The notes under the pieces: model-generated
Told to the model about the DNA's origin: nothing
What the model saw: only the letters and a program-made list of their open reading frames with translations
Database searches by the model: none
Source: SIG78 sp045635745
Lineage (GTDB): Bacteria > Verrucomicrobiota > Lentisphaeria > Victivallales > Victivallaceae
Direction of reading: 5' to 3'
Length of the DNA stretch: 64,000 bases
NCBI GenBank assembly: GCA_045635745.1
Contig: JAZTWG010000008.1
Span: 18,529 to 82,528, forward strand
Translations under genes and position numbers: made by a program
Shown here: positions 44,180 to 53,007 of the stretch, piece by piece
Layout: the number at the start of each line of letters is the position of its first letter
Position numbering within the stretch: position 1 is the first letter of the stretch

Positions 44180-46177
44180 ATGTTCAAGTCGGCATCGAAA
44201 AAAGTCCGTAAAATATTTGAGCAGCCGGTCAATAAAGCTATTGATACGGTAGCAGGAATTTTTACCCATGCCGACCAGTTGAGTGACAACGATAAAACTT
44301 TGCTGGCACTGATCAAAGCGGTATTGCCGACCGAACCGGCGGCAATGGAAAAATCGCTGGGAAAAATCAGAAATCATCTGGAAAAACGTTCTGTAAGCGA
44401 GCGGCGGATAGAAAATCTGCAGACATTTTTGCGGCAAGTCGCTCCCGGCACACCGGATGCGGCGATCGCAGTATTTTCCCAACTTGATACGGTCCAGCAA
44501 AAGAGTTTTATAAACGACTTGCTTGCGCTCTCGCTTGAACACGGAGAATACCGCAGCGAAGCATTGGAAACAGTACGCGATCTCGCCGGTAAAAGCGGCA
44601 TCAGCGCTGAAGAGTTTGAAACAATGCTTCTGGATGTACGCAATACCCATAACAACCGGGTCAAGATAATCCGTTCCGGTACCGGGATCATATTGGCACT
44701 GATAGTTATCGGGGTGTTCATCTTGATCGCCAGTTGGTTGAGCTCTCTGCTCTTCGGTTTGGCACTGGCTTATATCTTTTTGCCGCTGGAGCAGTATTTT
44801 GAGCGAAGATTACGCCGACCTGCGGGAAAAATCTCGCGTATTGTAAAAAGCCTCAATCCGTTTGCAAACTGGAAAAAACATCTTCAGCGGCAGGAAAAGT
44901 TTGAACTTTCGGCCGATGAAGTAAAGCGGCGCGAAGAGTTGGCCCTGACGACCAAAGCAACAACCTTGACTGTATCCTGTGTAGTATCGGGCTGTTTGAT
45001 TTTGCTGCTGGCGGTGATTCTGCTGCTGAACAGCTATGTGGGGTCTTTGCGTACCAGATTGCATAACGATCCGGCCGGACTCCAAACTCAAACTACCCGG
45101 CAAACCACACCAGTTCGAGTAGCGTGGAACAGCTCCGGCCAGACAATGCCGGTCGTCACCGGAGATACCACCGGTCAATCAGTAAAAGAAACCGATAAAT
45201 CCTGGTGGAGCAGCGTAAAACAAAATGTCCGCAAATGGGGCTGGGTGCAGCGCTTGTGGCCGGAAAAACCTGCAGTATTACCGAAACAGGAAAAAAAGCA
45301 GAGCGTGCTGGGTGAGAATATCAGCAATAAACTTATAAAAGTACTTGATAATCTCAAACAGAGATTCCAGAAACTGCCGCTGGTGCAAAATATATTAAAC
45401 GAACTGTCGAATTATCTGGCAGAAGGCAAAGCCGAAAAGCAGTTGACCGATCTGGTGCTGAAAAAATCCGGAGGTGTATTCGCGTTTCTGACTAAATTTG
45501 TGGCAATGTTTGCAGCATTTCTGCTGAATGTATTGCTGACATTCTTTTTCTTCTCGTTATTGCTGGGGAAATTGGCCGGCTTTGTCAAGTCCCGCAATAA
45601 TGACGAAAAAACCTCCGGTAATAAACAGCCGACCAGCTATCTTGTGAGAACCATTTTCAATGGTAAATGGCTGCCGCAAATGTCGGAAGAAAATCTGCAG
45701 GAAGGCGACCGGATCGTAAACGAAGTGATCAATAAACTGCGGATCTGGCTGCGTGGTTATATGACCATGGTGGCAATCGACTACTGTGTGTATACAACGG
45801 TCTTTACCCTGCTGAAAGTGCCGTATGCGCCGATTCTGGGAGCGGTGGCGGCAGTGGGCATACTGCTGCCTTACATCGGGCCGGTTTCCAGTGCATTGCT
45901 GACGGTGCTGGTGACTCTGGCGGTAGGCGGTGCAGAGGTATCTGTAATGCAAATTGCCGGAGTGATCGGCATTTACCTGCTGCACAATGGTATCATCGAA
46001 CAATTCTTTATATATCCCATGGTCATCGGAGAATCACTGGGGTTGACTACGCTTGAAACGATCATCGTTGTATTGCTTGGCGGTATACTTGCGGGCATAC
46101 CTGGCATGATCTTTGCGCTGCCGACTGCCTCGGTGATAAAATATCTGGTGCCGCAAATCTACCGTTGCTGGAAATAG
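44180..46177 (+). CDS. AI-2E/PerM-family membrane protein, unusually long
   Basis: 665 aa, nearly twice the usual 340-400 of this family. The conserved C-terminal half is clear: WLRGYMTMVAIDY, PYAPILGAVAAVGILLPYIGP and LGGILAGIPGMIFALPTA. The first 165 residues are a soluble, helical, charged region, and a hydrophilic insertion of about 150 residues with coiled-coil character (around 295-430) separates the membrane segments. Family members have been linked to export of AI-2, Na+/H+ exchange or unknown tasks, so no substrate is assigned. The downstream lipoprotein starts 9 bases after its stop. Confidence 0.8.
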   Translation: MFKSASKKVRKIFEQPVNKAIDTVAGIFTHADQLSDNDKTLLALIKAVLPTEPAAMEKSLGKIRNHLEKRSVSERRIENLQTFLRQVAPGTPDAAIAVFSQLDTVQQKSFINDLLALSLEHGEYRSEALETVRDLAGKSGISAEEFETMLLDVRNTHNNRVKIIRSGTGIILALIVIGVFILIASWLSSLLFGLALAYIFLPLEQYFERRLRRPAGKISRIVKSLNPFANWKKHLQRQEKFELSADEVKRREELALTTKATTLTVSCVVSGCLILLLAVILLLNSYVGSLRTRLHNDPAGLQTQTTRQTTPVRVAWNSSGQTMPVVTGDTTGQSVKETDKSWWSSVKQNVRKWGWVQRLWPEKPAVLPKQEKKQSVLGENISNKLIKVLDNLKQRFQKLPLVQNILNELSNYLAEGKAEKQLTDLVLKKSGGVFAFLTKFVAMFAAFLLNVLLTFFFFSLLLGKLAGFVKSRNNDEKTSGNKQPTSYLVRTIFNGKWLPQMSEENLQEGDRIVNEVINKLRIWLRGYMTMVAIDYCVYTTVFTLLKVPYAPILGAVAAVGILLPYIGPVSSALLTVLVTLAVGGAEVSVMQIAGVIGIYLLHNGIIEQFFIYPMVIGESLGLTTLETIIVVLLGGILAGIPGMIFALPTASVIKYLVPQIYRCWK

Positions 46178-46185
46178 GAGAAATC

Positions 46186-46542
46186 ATGAAAAAATCAATT
46201 TTTGCAGTTATTGCAGCCATTGCAATCGCGTTTGTTACAGGCGGTTGCGGTATCGGCACTCAATACGATAATTTTGAAAACGCCGCCAAACTGCGCGTAG
46301 GTATGAGTAAAGCTCAGGTCCGGACAATCATGGGAGAACCATTGAACGCCGTGTTTGCCAAACCGGATGTCTGGTATTATTACATAGAAACCCGTTGGCA
46401 CGATGGGCAGGAAACGATCGACGAATGTATGCCTGTAGTGTTCAAGCAGGGAAAACTTGCCGGCTGGGGCAATGATTATTATAAACGCGAAAAACTGCAG
46501 AAAGAGCAATACAAACGCCCGGCGATTGAAGGGTTGAAATAA
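46186..46542 (+). CDS. BamE/SmpA-OmlA-like lipoprotein
   Basis: 118 aa from ATG 46186 with GGAG nine bases upstream overlapping the previous stop. The signal sequence ends in TGGC (Cys21), a slightly atypical lipobox. The mature part has LRVGMSKAQVRTIMGEPL then DVWYYYI, the pattern of the SmpA/OmlA fold used by BamE and related envelope proteins. A BamE role in outer-membrane protein assembly is possible, but the same fold occurs in many unrelated lipoproteins. A strong terminator follows. Confidence 0.75.
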   Translation: MKKSIFAVIAAIAIAFVTGGCGIGTQYDNFENAAKLRVGMSKAQVRTIMGEPLNAVFAKPDVWYYYIETRWHDGQETIDECMPVVFKQGKLAGWGNDYYKREKLQKEQYKRPAIEGLK

Positions 46543-46549
46543 GTTCAGA

Positions 46550-46592
46550 AACAAGCCGCTGCCATAAAAAGACAGCGGCTTGTTCGTTTTTT
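46550..46592 (+). terminator. Rho-independent terminator after the BamE-like gene
   Basis: 12-bp perfect stem, AACAAGCCGCTG (46550-46561) with CAGCGGCTTGTT (46573-46584), an 11-base loop and a T-rich tail (CGTTTTTTTA). It also separates this operon from the end of the convergent tail-like cassette. Confidence 0.9.
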
Positions 46593-47500
46593 TATCCGGC
46601 AGTACTTAATTCTTTGATTTCTTCATCAGACAAAGCATTATTGAATCCGAGCGCCCACTGTACAACATGTTTGGCAGTCGTATTCTTAAAATTATTTACG
46701 CAAACTCCGACAGTGGGATGCAACCCCATATCGGAATCCTTCGGGGTACTCCATTGCCAGAACACATTAGCTTGAGCATCTCCTTTGCCAGATCCGATCA
46801 GTTCACCATTCAAATATGTATAAACCATAGGGCAGTCAACGCTGCTGGTGTCCAAAGTGTATTTGGGAGCTACAATTTTCATTGCAAATACATTAAAACG
46901 ATCGAATAAATCGTTTCTGGACATCTCTTTCATACATCTCGATGCGTATACCCTTTCCACATCAGGAGATTCAAAAACCAACATTCCCGTATAACGCGGA
47001 GCAGCAGAATCCTGGTTATATCCCCATACAGATAAATTGAAACATTGCTTTTTCAATCCTGAATATGTAACTGAATTATCCGATAAAACACCGTCTTTGT
47101 AGTAAGAGCCGATTCCTTGCGAAATAAGGTCATACCCCCAGCTTGCGTTGCTGTCCGACACCTCGCCGGCCTGCCACGGACACATCGCTTTTACCAAAAA
47201 AGTTCTCGACAGCAATATTGTAGTTTCCCGAAAATCCAATTTAGTATATATGCCGGATAATTCATTGCTCTTATCAACAGTGAACCCCTCTGGAGTGCGT
47301 TTGATATTTTCAAATTTCAGCAAGCCGTTCTTTACAGCCCAGCTTCCGGAATCAGCACTGCCGGGTTCCGGATTTGCATATTGGCCTTTTTGAATCAGAA
47401 CCGGCCAGCAGCCTCCGCCCCACGGAACTACCGCCATAACACACGTTCTGCGATTGGCAAAAGTCATAATTTTCTGCATTTCCTGTGTTATCATTGCCAT
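46592..47500 (-). CDS. Tail-cassette protein 4, LamG-like, function unknown
   Basis: 302 aa without a signal peptide. The N-terminus has a Cys/Trp/Gly-rich patch (TCVMAVVPWGGGCWPVLIQKG) and the rest is beta-stranded; it ends with AKHVVQWALGFNNALSDEEIKELSTAG, the phrase typical of concanavalin/LamG-like domains on phage tail and adhesin proteins. It starts directly after the stop of the 165-aa gene (TAA then ATG), so the two are coupled. Function unknown; a glycan- or receptor-binding role is inference. Confidence 0.6.
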   Translation of the reverse strand: MAMITQEMQKIMTFANRRTCVMAVVPWGGGCWPVLIQKGQYANPEPGSADSGSWAVKNGLLKFENIKRTPEGFTVDKSNELSGIYTKLDFRETTILLSRTFLVKAMCPWQAGEVSDSNASWGYDLISQGIGSYYKDGVLSDNSVTYSGLKKQCFNLSVWGYNQDSAAPRYTGMLVFESPDVERVYASRCMKEMSRNDLFDRFNVFAMKIVAPKYTLDTSSVDCPMVYTYLNGELIGSGKGDAQANVFWQWSTPKDSDMGLHPTVGVCVNNFKNTTAKHVVQWALGFNNALSDEEIKELSTAG

Positions 47501-47998
47501 TTATGCCACCTGCCAATCAGTTGCAATAACAGTTCCATCAAAAGTATCCCGTGCATCATTGACCAACCGCACAACGGAAATAATACCGGAAACAGGATTG
47601 TTCAATATTAAAGAATGTTTGACCAGTTCCGCTGTTACCGGCACGACAAAAACATTATCTCCACATTGCAAAACAATATCTCCGGCGGCTGTGTTCAAAT
47701 CAAGTTGCGTGATCCATAAATCCACAAGCGAAATATTCTCTGCATTGTACCCGATGCCGGTAATCGAATTATCTGCATCAAGATAACAAACAGTATCGTA
47801 CGTCTTATGATAATAAATATGATCCACCATAGGCGTGTAACTCTGGCGGGCAGTTATTACCCCATTGCCGATTTTTCCGCCCAAACCTTCAGGCAGAAAA
47901 GTGGTTTTATTTTCCTGAACAATCTTCACTACGCGCTGTCCGGCAGCAGCATTGGAAACCGGGATCGTGATTTTATTTTTTTGATTGATCTCATTCAT
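47501..47998 (-). CDS. Tail-cassette protein 3, function unknown
   Basis: 165 aa, no signal peptide or membrane helix, mostly beta by composition. AAGGAT lies 9 bases before ATG 47998. I do not recognise a domain. It sits between the large cassette protein (38 bases upstream) and the LamG-like protein (no gap), so it belongs to the same transcript. Could be a tail-fibre connector or chaperone; this rests only on context. Confidence 0.55.
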   Translation of the reverse strand: MNEINQKNKITIPVSNAAAGQRVVKIVQENKTTFLPEGLGGKIGNGVITARQSYTPMVDHIYYHKTYDTVCYLDADNSITGIGYNAENISLVDLWITQLDLNTAAGDIVLQCGDNVFVVPVTAELVKHSLILNNPVSGIISVVRLVNDARDTFDGTVIATDWQVA

Positions 47999-48036
47999 GA
48001 CAATTTATCCTTTTAAAATTCTGCAGCTAATTAAAC

Positions 48037-49716
48037 TCAATGATTATTTGCAGCAACCGATACTTGCAAAGTTGTATCAGCTGAATAAAACTTACCGACT
48101 TCCGGCGTATAGCCTTTGATGGTCAGTTTTTCAGTTAAAGACTCTGCCGTGTACCACCCGGCAGGAGACCCGGCGGTTACTTCTTGCATCTCAAATTCAG
48201 GAAACTCGCCACCACCGGCAGAAAAGTCACCAAATGGTGTATCGCACCAATCTGTAACATCAGCGGGGGTGGCAGCAGAAGAGCCAAAGAAACAAGCAGA
48301 GCCTAAAGTATCAGGTCGGTAATCGTTGGTATATATCACCCAATAATCGCCTTCTTCGGTGCCGCAATCTTCATCCGCAGCCATGTGCATCAGTTCTATT
48401 GACCACTTTTTTATGACATATTCGCTCATGGTATCAGGGTCATAAGCGCCGGCATTTGCAGTAATCTCAAAGTCAGTACATGTGTACAAGACATCAGAGT
48501 GTTTAGTAAATACTCCTTTGCAAGTACATTTCAGCACAAGTTCCTCGTCATTAACATACTCACCGGTATACATATACAGATAGCCTTCAACCCCCACAAG
48601 ATTCTGTTCAGTTGTAACCGACCCTTCTTGCCAAACCATTTCATAACCAGACCATGTGGGTTCCGGTGCAGGTGTATCGGCAACAACAGGTGCGGGAGCT
48701 GTTCCATCATCGGCAACAGTCCAAGCATACCCCTCAAGATCAGCGGCGCTCCTTATTTCATAATCCCAACCAATATCCGGCATAGGAAGATTATACACCT
48801 CTTTACCTTCACAGCGCAGATAGATACAGGGCAGCTCCGTGTCATTCTCGTCATCCCACAGCCAGTCAAATGACAAAACAAGTTTTGCCTTGCCATCTTC
48901 GCTTACCCAAGCTCCGGCACATCCGGCGCTTTCGTAGTCCATTGTCCCATTAGTTCGACCGTACACGCCATTGGCGGCGGCAACGCCAGCACCGGACAAA
49001 GTAAGAAAATTTCCTGAACCATAGGAAATAAATCTTGCATCGTAGTACGGAAATTCAGCATCAAATTCATCCACTGAAGTCCCCTGATACATACTGCCCC
49101 AGTAGTCCCCCGTCCAAACGTCCCATATAGCATCATTTTTGCTGATCGGCGCAGTAGAGCAGATAATGACACCATCGCTGATACGGGTAATGGCAATCCG
49201 CGCCATAGTTTCATCATCAGGCTCGTCAATAACTGAAAGTTTGTAAGCGCCATCTTTTCTTTTGTACTCCCGCTGCAAGGGATTTACGGAAAGATCAACC
49301 GGGTAGTAAACCCCGAAAGCCCCCGGATTACTCCCTCCCGCAGAAGTATCAAGATCCCAGTCTTGCCCGTCAATAGCGACAGCGTGATAGTCGGAATTGA
49401 TACTGGCGCACTCATAGATCTTTATACCTTCGCTATTACCGCCTGCAGAGTAGTCAGGCTCGTTATACCCCGTCTTGTACAATACCAACTCTGCTATACG
49501 CTGCGGAGCTCCGCTATCGCTCGGAACATCGCCGGAAAGATCGAGTGCTTGAAACATTCCTTGAGCATTAATGTAGCCATGCTCAATGGTTATATCGGAA
49601 CCCGGTTGCAATTTGCTTACAGCTGCAGTCATATCGGCTATTTTCAAAGGTCCGGCAATACCGGCTTTAGCCTGAACAGCGGCGGAAAGTTCACCCAGAA
49701 CAGATTTTATGCTCAT
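48037..49716 (-). CDS. Tail-cassette protein 2, large tail-fibre-like protein
   Basis: 559 aa from ATG 49716 (GGGGAG site; a GTG three codons earlier is disfavoured). The first 40 residues, SIKSVLGELSAAVQAKAG then KIADMTAAVSKL, match the short helix pattern that recurs at the N-terminus of phage tail and fibre-associated proteins (xAIRxKTGxxxxLxFxxM type). The rest is Trp-, Tyr- and Asp-rich and beta-stranded with no signal peptide. The start lies 2 bases after the stop of the collagen-like protein. A receptor-binding or structural tail role is inference. Confidence 0.6.
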   Translation of the reverse strand: MSIKSVLGELSAAVQAKAGIAGPLKIADMTAAVSKLQPGSDITIEHGYINAQGMFQALDLSGDVPSDSGAPQRIAELVLYKTGYNEPDYSAGGNSEGIKIYECASINSDYHAVAIDGQDWDLDTSAGGSNPGAFGVYYPVDLSVNPLQREYKRKDGAYKLSVIDEPDDETMARIAITRISDGVIICSTAPISKNDAIWDVWTGDYWGSMYQGTSVDEFDAEFPYYDARFISYGSGNFLTLSGAGVAAANGVYGRTNGTMDYESAGCAGAWVSEDGKAKLVLSFDWLWDDENDTELPCIYLRCEGKEVYNLPMPDIGWDYEIRSAADLEGYAWTVADDGTAPAPVVADTPAPEPTWSGYEMVWQEGSVTTEQNLVGVEGYLYMYTGEYVNDEELVLKCTCKGVFTKHSDVLYTCTDFEITANAGAYDPDTMSEYVIKKWSIELMHMAADEDCGTEEGDYWVIYTNDYRPDTLGSACFFGSSAATPADVTDWCDTPFGDFSAGGGEFPEFEMQEVTAGSPAGWYTAESLTEKLTIKGYTPEVGKFYSADTTLQVSVAANNH

Positions 49717-49718
49717 AC

Positions 49719-50474
49719 TCACCACTCCCCATTGACTATGGCATCATTGATATACTCTTTGAGTTCATCAATGTCTTCAGCAGTCCAGTAATCCACGCCA
49801 CGTTCCGGAGTATATCCATCTTCGCCGGGCCTGCCTGTTTGCCCCTGAACACCCTGAATTCCCTGCGGACCGGTGGGCAGATCAAAAACAAAATGCATAG
49901 TTGAAATGTTATCGGCAGTAGAAATATCAACCGCCACCGCCGCCGGTGCACCAGCGGGTAAAGTATTTACCTCGACTTGCGGAGCAGCAAAAGAAAACGA
50001 TTGCTGATAGGCTTTCAAAAGCTGATCGATCTCTTTTTTGTTATAAAAACTTTGCAGCGGCTCGGGCGGCATACCATCAATATTCAAACGGGCATCGGCG
50101 ATGGCGTGAAAACGCACCAACCGGGTGAAAAACTCATCGCCGGAACGTTTGAAACATATATCAATCAGGCATGGTGTATTGCTGACATGAACGCGCTGAC
50201 AATATTCCTGTGTGTAGGTATCTATAACAAATTTTACCGACTGTCGATTTTCCGCCAACGTTCCACAGGCCATAAACATAACCCCCGGATTGTGTTCGCA
50301 CACATCTCCGGAAATTACAAATTCTGCATCATCCGGCAGAGTATAAATCTCCTTGTTACGGATAAACGCAAATTCAAACTCCTGCTTTTGCGCTTCCACC
50401 AAATGCATCTGATTTGGGGATTTTCTGCCGGCGGGAGTTACGATTGCGCCGGCGGCAAGATCAATAAAATACAT
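49719..50474 (-). CDS. Tail-cassette protein 1, phage baseplate/tail-fibre-like with collagen-like segment
   Basis: 251 aa. The first 150 residues resemble phage upper-baseplate/neck-type proteins in tone (no signal peptide). Then comes TGPQGIQGVQGQTGRPGEDG, a short collagen-like Gly-x-y run, immediately followed by YTPERGVDYWTAEDIDELK, a pairing commonly seen in tail fibres and baseplate proteins of Firmicutes phages. An AAGGAGGAT ribosome site stands 7 bases from the ATG, one of the strongest in the window, but its complement lies 50 bases upstream (see the leader feature). First gene of four tightly packed genes; no capsid, terminase, portal or integrase is nearby. Confidence 0.65.
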   Translation of the reverse strand: MYFIDLAAGAIVTPAGRKSPNQMHLVEAQKQEFEFAFIRNKEIYTLPDDAEFVISGDVCEHNPGVMFMACGTLAENRQSVKFVIDTYTQEYCQRVHVSNTPCLIDICFKRSGDEFFTRLVRFHAIADARLNIDGMPPEPLQSFYNKKEIDQLLKAYQQSFSFAAPQVEVNTLPAGAPAAVAVDISTADNISTMHFVFDLPTGPQGIQGVQGQTGRPGEDGYTPERGVDYWTAEDIDELKEYINDAIVNGEW

Positions 50475-50479
50475 TCTTC

Positions 50480-50547
50480 ATCCTCCTTTGACACGATGAG
50501 TGTTGCTTGTGCATGCCAGAAAAAAGCATGATCACGATAAGGAGGAT
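50480..50547 (-). promoter_or_regulatory. Leader that could mask the ribosome site of the tail-like cassette
   Basis: In the minus-strand transcript, ATCCTCCTT (50547-50539) is a perfect 9-base complement of AAGGAGGAT (50488-50480), which contains the Shine-Dalgarno of the first cassette gene. Between them lies a smaller CATGC/GCATG hairpin. If transcription starts upstream of 50547 the ribosome site would be double-stranded. A TTGACA at 50553-50548 could instead be a -35 and place the start inside the loop. Confidence 0.5.
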
Positions 50548-50577
50548 TTGTCAATAAAAGAAGATGCAATAGTTTGT

Positions 50578-50595
50578 ATATCAAAGAGTTGATAT
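50578..50595. repeat. 7-bp dyad between glycosyltransferase and tail cassette
   Basis: ATATCAA (50578-50584), AGAG, TTGATAT (50589-50595). It lies 3 bases past the stop of the minus-strand glycosyltransferase gene; too AT-rich to be a strong terminator, could be an operator. Confidence 0.35.
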
Positions 50596-50598
50596 GTT

Positions 50599-51999
50599 TT
50601 ATTCTGCGCCGGACTGTTCCACGCTCTGCAAAGTGGGTTCAGCTGCAGCTGCCGACTTGTTTTTCAGTTCGCGGGTCATCCAGCGCGAATCCCGCAAAGT
50701 CAGAAAACTGTAAATATAAAGTATGGCCAGCATCATAGGGCAGAATGCGCCGTAGATAAAAGCCCATACTGCCTTGCGAATATTGGTGTTCCGTGCGTAA
50801 ATGATCGCAGGTATCGAAGCCCAACTCAAAGAAAGCAGCGCATTGGCCGCCAGAAAAATCACCGGATTTTTCGCGCCGTAAAAAAGCATATAAAAGAAAG
50901 ACGGCACAAAGAAAAACGGCAGTATCAAATTCTGGGTAAGCGCCACCCAGTAAGCTATCAGTACCCATCCGCGGACATTGCGCGGGGGAAAGTTTCTGAA
51001 TGTAAATTTGGTCATCATCAGATTTTCCCGGATATCGCCGCGTGTCCAGCGCAACAGCATTTTACATGCTCCGACCACCGTTTTCGGCACACAGGTAGTC
51101 GCCTGTGCAGTACTCTGATGAATAATCTTGTAATTGCTGCGGAGGATCAATGTTGCCAGCGCCCGGTCTTCACCGATTCTGGCGGGTCTGCCCATAAAGG
51201 ACTGCTCCAGCCACTCATCAATAACCGGCATAAGCGCGCTCTTGCGGTAAGCGCTCAACGCCCCCGGAGTACAGAGCACCAGAGAAGTTACACTCTGAGC
51301 GGCACGCAAAAACTCACAACCGAATACCAGCAGCACATCCAGCAGCGAAGTAATGAAACTCTGTTCCGGAGTTTTGACCCGGATAGCTCCGGCAACCGCC
51401 CCGATCTCCGGATCAGCCATCGGCGACACCAGTGCCCGCAAAGTATTCGACTTTACCGATGAATCGCTGTCAACAGTAACGATAACTTCGCCGCGGGCAG
51501 CTTTGGTCCCAATGTAAATAGCGTGTTTCTTGCCTTTGTTTTCCGGCAGATTTATGGTTACCACCTGTCCGGGAGAGTAATTGGCACCACGGCAGATATA
51601 TTCCCAGGTATTATCTTTGGAGCCATCGTTGATGGCAATGATCTCAAGTTTATCAGCAGGGTAATCGCTGTAAAGCAGGCTCTTGATGGTCCGCTCCACA
51701 TAAGCGCCTTCATTATATGCCGGCACAATCACAGTACACACGGGCAGCTTTTCATCATCCTGTTCACTCTTTACCGGGCGGTAAAAACAGCAGAGAATAC
51801 CGGTGGCAAGCAAATACAGATAAGTTACCCCCATGATACAAACCGCCCCTGCCGACAGCTCAGGATGCAGCGAATTGCGGTAAAATACCAGCAGCTGCGG
51901 ATCCTTAGCGGCCAACAAGCCGAGGATTACCAGATAAATCAGCAGCAATCCCCATAAAATAAAATCCCGTCTGCGCGGGTGTTTAAAAAAGCGAAACAT
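50599..51999 (-). CDS. Membrane GT2 glycosyltransferase (processive polysaccharide-synthase type)
   Basis: 466 aa from ATG 51999; an ATG at 52032 is in frame but would lie at the predicted transcription start. Two N-terminal membrane helices, a cytoplasmic GT-A domain (VIVPAYNEG, AINDGSKDNT, VTVDSDS, GEDRA and the processive-type LLRWTRGD, the Q/RxxRW equivalent), and three to four C-terminal helices. This is the plan of hyaluronan, chitin and poly-GlcNAc synthases. The product is unknown. No partner genes (deacetylase, regulator) are adjacent. Transcribed just upstream of the tail-like cassette with 124 bases between. Confidence 0.85.
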   Translation of the reverse strand: MFRFFKHPRRRDFILWGLLLIYLVILGLLAAKDPQLLVFYRNSLHPELSAGAVCIMGVTYLYLLATGILCCFYRPVKSEQDDEKLPVCTVIVPAYNEGAYVERTIKSLLYSDYPADKLEIIAINDGSKDNTWEYICRGANYSPGQVVTINLPENKGKKHAIYIGTKAARGEVIVTVDSDSSVKSNTLRALVSPMADPEIGAVAGAIRVKTPEQSFITSLLDVLLVFGCEFLRAAQSVTSLVLCTPGALSAYRKSALMPVIDEWLEQSFMGRPARIGEDRALATLILRSNYKIIHQSTAQATTCVPKTVVGACKMLLRWTRGDIRENLMMTKFTFRNFPPRNVRGWVLIAYWVALTQNLILPFFFVPSFFYMLFYGAKNPVIFLAANALLSLSWASIPAIIYARNTNIRKAVWAFIYGAFCPMMLAILYIYSFLTLRDSRWMTRELKNKSAAAAEPTLQSVEQSGAE

Positions 52000-52036
52000 A
52001 GGTTTGTTCTGTACAAAAAATAAAATTATCATTCAT

Positions 52037-52064
52037 AATATACAGCTTCGCGCAAATATTACAA
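52037..52064 (-). promoter_or_regulatory. Predicted promoter of the GT2 gene
   Basis: On the minus strand: TTGTAA (52064-52059), a 16-base spacer and TATATT (52042-52037). Confidence 0.45.
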
Positions 52065-52146
52065 ATTTACATTTGCATTTAATGCCCTTTTTTGCCGGAT
52101 TTAACAATAAAAAAATGTTAAAGCAACAGAAGCTTGCAATATAAAA

Positions 52147-52968
52147 TTACTTTGCCGATATCTTCAATACAGCAGGATTTTCAGCGGCACAATTCCGTAA
52201 AAACGCCAAAACCTCGTTTTTATGTGGTATTTCAACATTTTTTCTGCTCAAAAGACAATGAGCGGCAACCAGAGGATAGCGACCGGAAACGATATGTTCT
52301 CGCGCCGGATACACACCATTGATCTTCAAGATCTTATAAGATTTTGTATCATCCGTTGCCAGCTGATGCGAACCGAAAACAATGATCCCCGGCTGGATTT
52401 TCAAAAGCGCAGCGGCACCGGCCACATCACCGCAGTCAATAAAACCGGGAGCGATCTCGTTCTGAATTGATTTTTCAGCAGCAAAAAGATCCTGCTCCAT
52501 AACCAGCGCTTTAAATGCACGGAACACGCTCTTTTCGCCGGAACTTCCGGCATAATACAGCTTGATATTTTTTCCGCCCAGCCGCTGCCACGATCCGATT
52601 TTGCCGCTGTAAATACGTTTCAGATCTTCTACCGAAATATCCTCCAGCGGATTATCACTGCTTACGGCCAATATCACCGGCACAAGAGCAAAAACATCGC
52701 AGTTGAATTTTTCACGGTCTGCCGGCAAAAAACTCTCGACTGCGGCAACCTGAAATCCTGACGTCTGCGCCCACCTGCTGCCGGCAATATTTTTAATTGC
52801 AATATCCAGGTTTTCCGGCAGCAACCCGGCCTTTGTTCCCTGAGCAGCAGTGAAGTATTTTTGAATATCCATATTCCCGTCTGAAGTATCCGCCAGAGAA
52901 AATTCCGCCGCAGCAACAGATGCCGCAGCCAGTAATAGAAACGGTATGCCCAATAATCTGTAAAACAT
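52147..52968 (-). CDS. PstS-like periplasmic substrate-binding protein (orphan)
   Basis: 273 aa from ATG 52968, which has GGAG ten bases upstream; the GTG at 52983 would contain that site. Signal peptide to about AAA/EF (residue 21). The central segment NPLEDISVEDLKRIYSGKIGSWQRLGG is diagnostic of the PstS-like family of phosphate-type binding proteins, and YYAGSSGEKSVFRAF follows as expected. No pstC, pstA, pstB or phoU is nearby, so it may serve another transporter, act in sensing, or bind another anion. Confidence 0.85.
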   Translation of the reverse strand: MFYRLLGIPFLLLAAASVAAAEFSLADTSDGNMDIQKYFTAAQGTKAGLLPENLDIAIKNIAGSRWAQTSGFQVAAVESFLPADREKFNCDVFALVPVILAVSSDNPLEDISVEDLKRIYSGKIGSWQRLGGKNIKLYYAGSSGEKSVFRAFKALVMEQDLFAAEKSIQNEIAPGFIDCGDVAGAAALLKIQPGIIVFGSHQLATDDTKSYKILKINGVYPAREHIVSGRYPLVAAHCLLSRKNVEIPHKNEVLAFLRNCAAENPAVLKISAK

Positions 52969-53007
52969 GTGCTGAATCTCCACAAAAAAACTGATTGTTT
53001 TAATACA

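Noticed and set aside
46592..50474. Diversity-generating retroelement or complete prophage
   Set aside because: No reverse transcriptase, template/variable repeat pair, integrase, capsid or terminase gene was seen; only tail-like proteins are present.
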